Source: an uncultured Gammaproteobacteria bacterium (GTDB lineage Bacteria; Pseudomonadota; Gammaproteobacteria; GCA-001735895). From it: a stretch of DNA of 9,888 nucleotides. The notes beneath the pieces are model-generated. The model did no database searches and was not told the DNA's origin. It worked only from the letters and a program-made list of their open reading frames with translations. The stretch covers positions 1 to 9,888 of the forward strand of contig CALJQI010000234.1 in NCBI GenBank assembly GCA_937980285.1, in the 5' to 3' direction. The position numbers and the translations under genes were made by a program. Of the stretch, positions 5,404 through 9,888 are shown piece after piece; the first letter of the stretch is position 1, and every line of letters begins with the position of its first letter.

Positions 5404-6369
5404 ATGCGCGCCTGGAAATGCATGACCTGGGGCGGACCTGGTCAACTGGAGCTCGGCAACATGCCGGACCCCGAAGCCGGTGACGGCCAGGTTGAAATCA
5501 CGGTCAAGGCCTGCGGAGTCAATTTTGCCGACCTGTTGCTGATATCGGGCCGTTACCAGGTGCGCCCCGACCTTCCCTTTGTTCCCGGTATGGAAGTCGC
5601 GGGCAGGGTCACCCGGGTCGGACCGGGGGCGGGATCTTTCGGGGTCGGCGACAAGGTTGCCGCCTACGTCAAGTATGGCGGCTATGCAGACAAGGTCGTC
5701 GCCCCGGTTACGCAGGTCGTTCCGATACCAGAGTCGATTCCGGCCTCCGAGGCGGCCGCCTTCCCGGTGTCTTACGGCTCGGCCGAGCTCGCGCTCGAAA
5801 GGGCGGAATTATCGGCCGGCGAAGTCGTCGTCATCGGTGGCGCCGCCGGTGCGGTCGGCAGCGCCTGCGTCGAGCTGGCCAAACAGCGCGATGCGATCGT
5901 CGTAGCCTGCGTCGGTGACGAAGCCAAGGAGAAAGTAGCGCTTGCCTGCGGCGCCGATCACATTGTTTCATCGCGCTCGCGCCATCTGCACGAAGATATC
6001 CAGCACGCCGTCGCGGACGGAGTCGATGTCATAATCGATCCGGTCGGCGGTGGCTTTTTCGAAGAGTCGCTGCGCGTGTTGCGTTACGGCGGCCGGGTCG
6101 TCGTGCTTGGCTTCGCTTCCGGAAAAATTCCGTCGCTGCGGCTCAACCAGCTACTGGTCAAACATCAGAGCGTGCTAGGCTCGTCTTTCGGCCTTACCTG
6201 CGCCAAAAATCCCGACCTTGTGGCGGCAAAGTGGCCGCGCCTCGCCGAGTTGCTGGAAACAGGGCAGATACGTCCCAGGATCAGCCATACCCGGCCATTC
6301 ACTGAACTGCCGTCAGCCCTGCAAATGCTGAAAGAGCGCAAGGTCGCCGGGCGCATAGTCCTCAGCTGA
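5404..6369 (+). CDS. Zinc-independent MDR oxidoreductase, quinone-oxidoreductase-like
   Basis: The 321-residue cytoplasmic protein belongs to the medium-chain dehydrogenase/reductase superfamily, branch of NADPH:quinone oxidoreductase and related enoyl reductases. The N-terminal GroES-like domain shows V-K-A-C-G-V-N-F-A-D (34-43), F-V-P-G-M-E-V-A-G (59-67) and V-G-D-K-V (81-85). The nucleotide-binding domain has GGAAGAVG (145-152). The cysteine and histidine ligands of zinc alcohol dehydrogenases are absent, as expected of this branch. The end A-G-R-I-V-L-S is typical. The start is fixed by GGAGGA (5395-5400). The downstream gene converges on it with only 28 bases between the stops. The true substrate cannot be read from the sequence: many such proteins are called quinone reductases although they reduce enones or enoyl-CoA. 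Confidence 0.9.
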   Translation: MRAWKCMTWGGPGQLELGNMPDPEAGDGQVEITVKACGVNFADLLLISGRYQVRPDLPFVPGMEVAGRVTRVGPGAGSFGVGDKVAAYVKYGGYADKVVAPVTQVVPIPESIPASEAAAFPVSYGSAELALERAELSAGEVVVIGGAAGAVGSACVELAKQRDAIVVACVGDEAKEKVALACGADHIVSSRSRHLHEDIQHAVADGVDVIIDPVGGGFFEESLRVLRYGGRVVVLGFASGKIPSLRLNQLLVKHQSVLGSSFGLTCAKNPDLVAAKWPRLAELLETGQIRPRISHTRPFTELPSALQMLKERKVAGRIVLS

Positions 6370-6397
6370 GCGCAGTTTCAGCGAACAGGCTCTCGAA

Positions 6398-7384
6398 TCA
6401 CCTGATCGGCAGATATAATGCTGTCACCATCTGGTTACTATCCACCTGGTCGGCGGGACTGTCATGGTAGATTTCCAGCGCCGGACGGGACTTGTCCTGC
6501 TTTATCCGGTACATGCGGCAATGACAGGAAAGCGCGTACCAGCCCAGCGGAATGAAACCGTGGTCACCCTGCAGCGTCATGCGAAAGTATGATCCAGCCT
6601 TGAATTCGCGCCGGGTATAGTTCGAAGACGGCGTGCTGTCGACTACCGGAATCGCAATTTCAGTGTGGTAATTGCTGGCCTGCGGGTCGAACTGATGGTA
6701 AATCGTCAGCGCCAGGCCTGTTTTGCCGGCCGCCGCAGCGGTCAGGGATTCGATGGCCGGCTGGCGGGCAGCCTCTAGCTGCCGCAGGTTGCCGTTGCAG
6801 GGGATTGACCAGTAGCTGAAGTCCTCGAGCTCCTGCCTGCCGACGAAGGCGATCGTCGGATGCGACGCCGCGTTGTTCAGGTAGCCGTTGAGCAGGGCCA
6901 GTCCAAGGTCGTAATCGCGAGCAATCGCGGGCTCCATGCGGCTGGTCATGAAGCGAAACAGGAACGGCATGCTGCCCGCCATTTCCCAGTTCACAAGCGT
7001 ATGGTCGCCGCGGCTTTCGAGTTCCCAGCTAACCTGGCTGGTGGATTTGAACGGCCGCGTGAATTCGATTTGCTGCACGACCCTGCTGTGCGGTTTGAAG
7101 CTGAGGTGAGTAAGCTTGCCGGCGCCGACGACCTTTCCGTCCCAGCTGTAGTGGCCGCCCTCCTGCTGAAAGTCGTCGCTGTAGACGAGGGCCGCATCCG
7201 GCTCGTGCATCATCCACGGGCTCCATTCGGGCCATGACCTGAGATCGACGATCGCAGCGAAAACCGCTTCCGCCGGGGCTTCGATCTCGAGGCTGCGTTT
7301 TACGCGAAAACTACCATCCAGCGTGGCCAGGTAAATGACCGCCGCCAGCGGAATAGCGATGACGATGGCCAGCATCAACCACAT
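6398..7384 (-). CDS. Membrane-anchored SRPBCC protein with C-terminal GyrI-like domain
   Basis: The product (328 residues from the chosen start) has an N-terminal membrane segment (about 2-20) followed by a short linker. A SRPBCC/polyketide-cyclase-like ligand-binding domain follows (about 25-165), with the typical early block S-L-E-I-E-A-P-A-E-A-V-F and W-P-E-W-S-P-W. The last part (about 220-328) resembles the GyrI-like or AraC-effector-binding domain: ALTIYHQFD, E-I-A-I-P-V, F-K-A-G-S-Y-F and the final A-L-Y-L-P-I-R. Both domain types bind small hydrophobic ligands; no catalytic residues can be assigned. The frame is open to 7483, but the ATG at 7384 starts directly at the membrane segment and overlaps the fetB stop by 10 bases, so it is preferred. 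It is the last gene of a three-gene unit. The function is unknown; a sensor or lipid-binding role is only inference. Confidence 0.8.
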   Translation of the reverse strand: MWLMLAIVIAIPLAAVIYLATLDGSFRVKRSLEIEAPAEAVFAAIVDLRSWPEWSPWMMHEPDAALVYSDDFQQEGGHYSWDGKVVGAGKLTHLSFKPHSRVVQQIEFTRPFKSTSQVSWELESRGDHTLVNWEMAGSMPFLFRFMTSRMEPAIARDYDLGLALLNGYLNNAASHPTIAFVGRQELEDFSYWSIPCNGNLRQLEAARQPAIESLTAAAAGKTGLALTIYHQFDPQASNYHTEIAIPVVDSTPSSNYTRREFKAGSYFRMTLQGDHGFIPLGWYALSCHCRMYRIKQDKSRPALEIYHDSPADQVDSNQMVTALYLPIR

Positions 7385-8106
7385 GAATCGAGCTCGCTCT
7401 GTTCGACCTGTTGAAGGCTGCGCGAATGAATCAGCCACAGGAACAGCGCCGCAGATATGCCGCCGGAACTGAACACCATGCACATGACGATAATCTGGTA
7501 ACGCGCGGCAATCAGCGGCGAAGTGCCGGCGAGAATCTGCCCCGTCATCATGCCGGGCAGAGACACCAGCCCCACTGCCAGCAGCGAATTGATCAACGGG
7601 ATCATCGCCGCCTGAAACGCGGCGTTTCTTGCGCGTGCGTAATCTTCGTGGTGTCCGAGTTCGCTGTACAGGCGCTCGCCCGCAAGGCTTACGCTGTTCA
7701 TCGCATTCGAAAAAATCATGCCCGCGAGCGGGATGATGACGGCAGGCTGATACCAGGGGTCGGCGTGCAAAACGCCCTGGCTAATCAGCACCAGGTTGAA
7801 GATACCGCCGGCCGCGATCGCGATCAGGCTGTAACTCAGCAGGGTAGAGCGCTTGACCGGCAATGCGCCTAGCGCGATCCAGCTGGCGGCGATTAGCATG
7901 AAACATAAAACCGCGAGAATGATCCACTGGCTATCCGCGTTGAAAATGAAGTTCAGCGCATACCCGATGAGCAGCAGCTGGATCAGCATGCGCAGTATGG
8001 CGACGATCGCCTGCCTGATATTGTCGGACCAGAAAAAAATGATCACCAGGGTTACCAGCACCGGGATGAAGGCAACCGCGATATCAACCAGCGTTATCGC
8101 GTACAT
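7375..8106 (-). CDS. fetB: FetB/UPF0014 family ABC permease (iron export type)
   Basis: The 243-residue integral inner-membrane protein has about seven hydrophobic segments. It carries the UPF0014 hallmarks PLAGMIFSNAMNS (126-138), A-G-E-R-L-Y (142-147) and LPGMMTGQILAG (183-194) followed by A-A-R-Y-Q-I (200-205). E. coli FetB (259 residues) works with the ATPase FetA and is linked to iron export and resistance to oxidative stress. No ATPase gene is next to it here; the neighbours are an unknown small protein whose TAG directly abuts this ATG (zero spacing) and the SRPBCC/GyrI-like gene, which it overlaps. The partner must be encoded elsewhere or the protein works with another ATPase. Family assignment is firm, substrate is inferred from the family. 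Confidence 0.88.
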   Translation of the reverse strand: MYAITLVDIAVAFIPVLVTLVIIFFWSDNIRQAIVAILRMLIQLLLIGYALNFIFNADSQWIILAVLCFMLIAASWIALGALPVKRSTLLSYSLIAIAAGGIFNLVLISQGVLHADPWYQPAVIIPLAGMIFSNAMNSVSLAGERLYSELGHHEDYARARNAAFQAAMIPLINSLLAVGLVSLPGMMTGQILAGTSPLIAARYQIIVMCMVFSSGGISAALFLWLIHSRSLQQVEQSELDSCG

Positions 8107-8490
8107 CTAGCGGTAGTCTTCCCAGTACTGGTCCTTATCCTCGTGCGGGATTTCGGCATTATCGCCGTCGGGCGGATGATCCTCCGGGTGTTCGACTTGC
8201 ATATTGTCGCGCGCGGTGTCTTCCAGGTAACAGTAAATGGTGTTGCGCAGCGACGTCAGGAAAGAGTTATCCATCTCGAAATTGAGTTCGCCGAGTAGCT
8301 CGATGACGATTTCGAAGGACAGCTGATCCAGTGAATAAATGATATGAACGCTGTATTCGCTATGCGGGGCCGCAAGCAGGATGCCGTCGAGATTAGTCAG
8401 CGCCGCGCAGGCGGCTTGAGCCTGCAGGGCGGGATCATCACTCTGCTTGAGATAGATGTGGCGACAGCGATATCGGTCGGCGTCTTCCAT
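8107..8490 (-). CDS. Hypothetical 127-residue protein, possible HMA-like fold with acidic tail
   Basis: No named family is recognised. Reading secondary structure by eye gives strand (9-15), helix (19-34), strands (36-44, 46-53), helix (57-70), short strand (70-75), helix (77-94), then a disordered acidic tail (98-127) with three histidines among many Asp and Glu. The first part fits the ferredoxin-like order of heavy-metal-associated (HMA) domains, but the C-x-x-C metal site is absent; the cysteines are C9, C28 and C87. The stop TAG directly precedes the fetB ATG, so the two are almost certainly co-translated. A soluble partner or metal-sensing role for the permease is an inference from this context. 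The ATG has no strong ribosome binding site and may be near the 5' end of its transcript. Confidence 0.75.
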   Translation of the reverse strand: MEDADRYRCRHIYLKQSDDPALQAQAACAALTNLDGILLAAPHSEYSVHIIYSLDQLSFEIVIELLGELNFEMDNSFLTSLRNTIYCYLEDTARDNMQVEHPEDHPPDGDNAEIPHEDKDQYWEDYR

Positions 8491-8496
8491 GGAGAA

Positions 8497-8526
8497 AGCC
8501 TACGCCCACGCCCTCACATTTTCAAA
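8497..8526 (-). promoter_or_regulatory. Possible promoter of the fetB unit
   Basis: On the minus strand TTGAAA (8526-8521) and TAGGCT (8502-8497) are separated by exactly 17 bases. The start of transcription would fall at about the A of the ATG at 8490, giving a leaderless or nearly leaderless transcript, in keeping with the missing ribosome binding site. The -10 matches consensus at only three positions. A near-palindrome ACATTT-TC-AAATGT (8516-8529) overlaps the -35. Confidence 0.25.
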
Positions 8527-8527
8527 T

Positions 8528-8656
8528 GTTTCTGGCTGCTGCGCGGCCCGATAGCGGCGTTGGATTTAAGCGCGAGACGCTCACGTACCTGATGTACTGT
8601 TCGCGCCATCGCGCATAAATCCGCCTTGCTCTCGGGCCGCTCGCGACGCCAGAAAC
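8528..8656. repeat. Palindromic repeat, complete copy 3 (about 129 bases)
   Basis: The ends are GTTTCTGGC (8528-8536) and GCCAGAAAC (8648-8656), perfect inverted repeats. The right arm is nearly the same as that of copy 1 (three substitutions and one missing base over roughly 60 bases). The left arm, read on the minus strand, gives VRERLALKSNAAI. The centre has GTAC on both sides of a short turn (8586-8596). It separates the promoter of the fetB unit from the region downstream of prmC. Confidence 0.8.
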
Positions 8657-8769
8657 TCCTGGTCGCTGATGTTATCCGTGTTAAATGCTGAGTGTTTTCG
8701 TGAGGTTGTTTATGACTCCCCGCGATTTGTGGCTTCAGATGAGCTGAATTAAGGGGTGCGATTTCTGAA
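8657..8769. other. Spacer between repeats, no gene seen
   Basis: This stretch has lower GC than the genes. A frame of 11 codons starts at 8712 (M-T-P-R-D-L-W-L-Q-M-S) behind a GAGG, but it is too short to support alone. Nothing else is recognised. Confidence 0.35.
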
Positions 8770-8811
8770 ATAGCAGCGTTGGATTTAAGCGCGAGACGCT
8801 CGCGTACCTGA
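8770..8811 (+). repeat. Palindromic repeat, half copy 4 (left arm only)
   Basis: These 42 bases match 8551-8592 of copy 3 with two substitutions and preserve VRERLALKSNAAI on the minus strand. As in copy 2, only the left arm is present and the match ends near the turn. It lies about 60 bases downstream of the prmC stop. Confidence 0.8.
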
Positions 8812-8871
8812 AGCTGGTTGCGCCGGGAGCGCTGGCCGGCCTTTGGCGTGCCGGGTGCGTGCCAGGGTGGT

Positions 8872-9723
8872 CTAGCGCGGTTGGGACAGATGGCCGATGC
8901 TGGTGCGCGGCAGATCGTTGTGGTCGAACTCACAGCGGATTTGGTCGAAACCCTGTTCCTGCAGCAATCTTGCTACCGGGGCCTGCTGGTCGTAACCGTG
9001 CTCCAGGATCAATATGCCGCCCGGATTCAGAAAGTCAGGGGCGCGGGAGATAATCACTTCCAGCGCTTCGAGTCCGCTGCTGCCCGGGGTTAGCGCAAGC
9101 GCCGGTTCGGCCGGCAGATCGCCCTGTGCGAGAAAGGGGTGTTCGGCCGCCACGTAAGGCGGATTCGATACGATCAGGTCGAAGCGCGCGCCGGCTGGTA
9201 GTTTTTGGTACCAGTCCGATTCGATGAAATCGACCTCGGCCTGGTGGCGCGCCGCGTTTTCGCGCGCCAGCGCCAGGCACCCCGAATCGACGTCGGTGGC
9301 GCACACGATAGCTAGCGGCCGCTGCTTTTTCAGGGTGATGGCTATGACTCCGGTGCCGGTACCGAGATCGCAAATCCGCAGCGGCGCATCGCCGGGAATT
9401 TGCTCCAGCGCCAGCTCGACCAGTAATTCGGTTTCGGGCCGCGGCACCAGCGCTGCCGGGGTGGTTGCGTATTCCAACGAGAAGAACTCGCGCGTTCCCA
9501 GCAGGTAGGCGACCGGGGTAGGTTGCAAGCGCCGTTTTACCAGGTCCTGAAATTGTCGCCAGCAATCTTCGCTGAGCGCCTGTTGCGGCCAGGTGTACAG
9601 AAAGCTGCGTGGTTTTTCGAGGCAGTGAGCCAGTAGCAGTTCAGCGTCGAGGCGCGGGCTTTCGCTGCAGGCTTCGAAGCGACCGGACGCCCAGCCCAGG
9701 GCGGTGTCGATTTGTTCACTCAT
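8872..9723 (-). CDS. prmC: Peptide chain release factor N5-glutamine methyltransferase PrmC (HemK)
   Basis: The 283-residue enzyme uses S-adenosylmethionine to methylate the glutamine of the GGQ motif in release factors RF1 and RF2, which makes translation termination efficient. It shows an N-terminal helical domain (1-75), P-V-A-Y-L-L-G (70-76), P-R-P-E-T-E (94-99), the SAM-binding motif DLGTGTGVIAI (119-129), the acidic TDVD (143-146) and the catalytic NPPY (187-190). E. coli PrmC has 277 residues, so it is full length. The ATG at 9723 gives the normal N-terminus but has no Shine-Dalgarno sequence. In many Gammaproteobacteria prmC directly follows prfA; here 165 bases upstream contain no prfA. 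A short frame with a strong ribosome binding site precedes it in the same phase. Confidence 0.95.
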   Translation of the reverse strand: MSEQIDTALGWASGRFEACSESPRLDAELLLAHCLEKPRSFLYTWPQQALSEDCWRQFQDLVKRRLQPTPVAYLLGTREFFSLEYATTPAALVPRPETELLVELALEQIPGDAPLRICDLGTGTGVIAITLKKQRPLAIVCATDVDSGCLALARENAARHQAEVDFIESDWYQKLPAGARFDLIVSNPPYVAAEHPFLAQGDLPAEPALALTPGSSGLEALEVIISRAPDFLNPGGILILEHGYDQQAPVARLLQEQGFDQIRCEFDHNDLPRTSIGHLSQPR

Positions 9724-9741
9724 ACACTATGAACTGGTTCA

Positions 9742-9786
9742 CTATGGAAATATGGGGAATCGCCTATACATTACTACTGTGTGCAT
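9742..9786 (-). CDS. Possible 14-residue leader peptide upstream of prmC
   Basis: The peptide would be MHTVVMYRRFPIFP. It is preceded by GGGGGAGGAGGT (9802-9791), the strongest Shine-Dalgarno sequence in the window, 4 bases from the ATG. It stops 18 bases before the prmC start and is in the same phase, with three in-frame stops between (UAG, UGA, and a later UAG). Its codons are unlike those of the neighbouring genes (GTA GTA, AGG CGA, CCC, ATA), and the last sense codon is proline before UAG, which only RF1 reads. Low codon adaptation could also mean that it is not coding. There is no homology that I can name. Confidence 0.4.
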   Translation of the reverse strand: MHTVVMYRRFPIFP

Positions 9787-9850
9787 CAATACCTCCTCCC
9801 CCGAACTATTGATGATATCACGTGGCCAGGGACGGCCTCTTCTTTTTCTG

Positions 9851-9877
9851 ACGCCGCTAGCGGGGCAATTGCGGCGT
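9851..9877. other. Inverted repeat upstream of the prmC leader
   Basis: ACGCCGC (9851-9857) pairs with GCGGCGT (9871-9877) across 13 bases; an alternative palindrome CCGCTAGCGG (9854-9863) overlaps the first arm. On the plus strand it is followed by TAAAATTT, which is a poor U-run, so it is not a convincing terminator. On the minus strand it could lie in the 5' leader of prmC. Confidence 0.35.
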
Positions 9878-9888
9878 TAAAATTTCAC

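Noticed and set aside
6365..6382. Possible bidirectional terminator between the convergent genes
   Set aside because: The stem GCTGA/TCAGC has only five pairs, overlaps the stop codon and has no T-run on either side.
8712..8747. Eleven-codon frame M-T-P-R-D-L-W-L-Q-M-S
   Set aside because: It has a GAGG upstream but is too short, has no downstream gene on that strand, and could be a chance frame or a small remnant.
8514..8933. Open frames reading through the repeats (here and at 4907-5092 and 8344-8592)
   Set aside because: They owe their length to the palindromic repeat and share the VRERLALKSNAAI-like stretch because of it; none has a convincing start or domain.

Overview
The window looks like chromosomal DNA of a GC-rich, probably environmental gammaproteobacterium. 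The best taxonomic clue is the helicase at 1553-3724, which follows Escherichia coli UvrD almost motif for motif and is nearly the same length (723 against 720 residues). No rRNA, tRNA, CRISPR array, transposase or phage gene was seen. The genes are housekeeping or ordinary metabolic genes. The unusual content is between them: two families of palindromic repeats, one strongly AT-rich spacer with a possible small RNA, and a possible leader peptide.

Left part (1-1552): the 3' end of moeA and a complete moaE, 8 bases apart, form a molybdenum cofactor operon. A small unrecognised protein (929-1222) follows behind its own extended -10 promoter, which has a perfect 14-base palindrome just upstream. 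Then come two tandem composite hairpin elements (1239-1340 and 1351-1473) and the uvrD promoter region.

Centre (1553-6369): uvrD, a beta-hydroxyacid dehydrogenase (HIBADH family) and a zinc-independent quinone-oxidoreductase-like MDR protein, all on the plus strand. The 744-base gap between the last two holds an AT-rich tract, a candidate small RNA ending in a strong intrinsic terminator, one complete and one half copy of a roughly 130-base palindromic repeat, and a third type of hairpin repeat.

Right part (6370-9888), minus strand: a tight three-gene unit consists of an unknown 127-residue protein, a FetB/UPF0014 permease and a membrane-anchored SRPBCC plus GyrI-like protein. The stop of the first abuts the start of the second, and the second overlaps the third by 10 bases, so they are probably co-translated. 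Upstream lie a second complete and a second half copy of the palindromic repeat, then prmC (release-factor glutamine methyltransferase). prmC has no prfA next to it inside the window. It is preceded by a 14-codon reading frame with a near-ideal Shine-Dalgarno sequence that ends Pro-UAG, a plausible but unproven leader peptide.

The genes do not form one pathway. They are four functional units (Mo cofactor, DNA repair, redox metabolism, possible metal handling) plus a translation-termination gene, separated by repeat-filled spacers.
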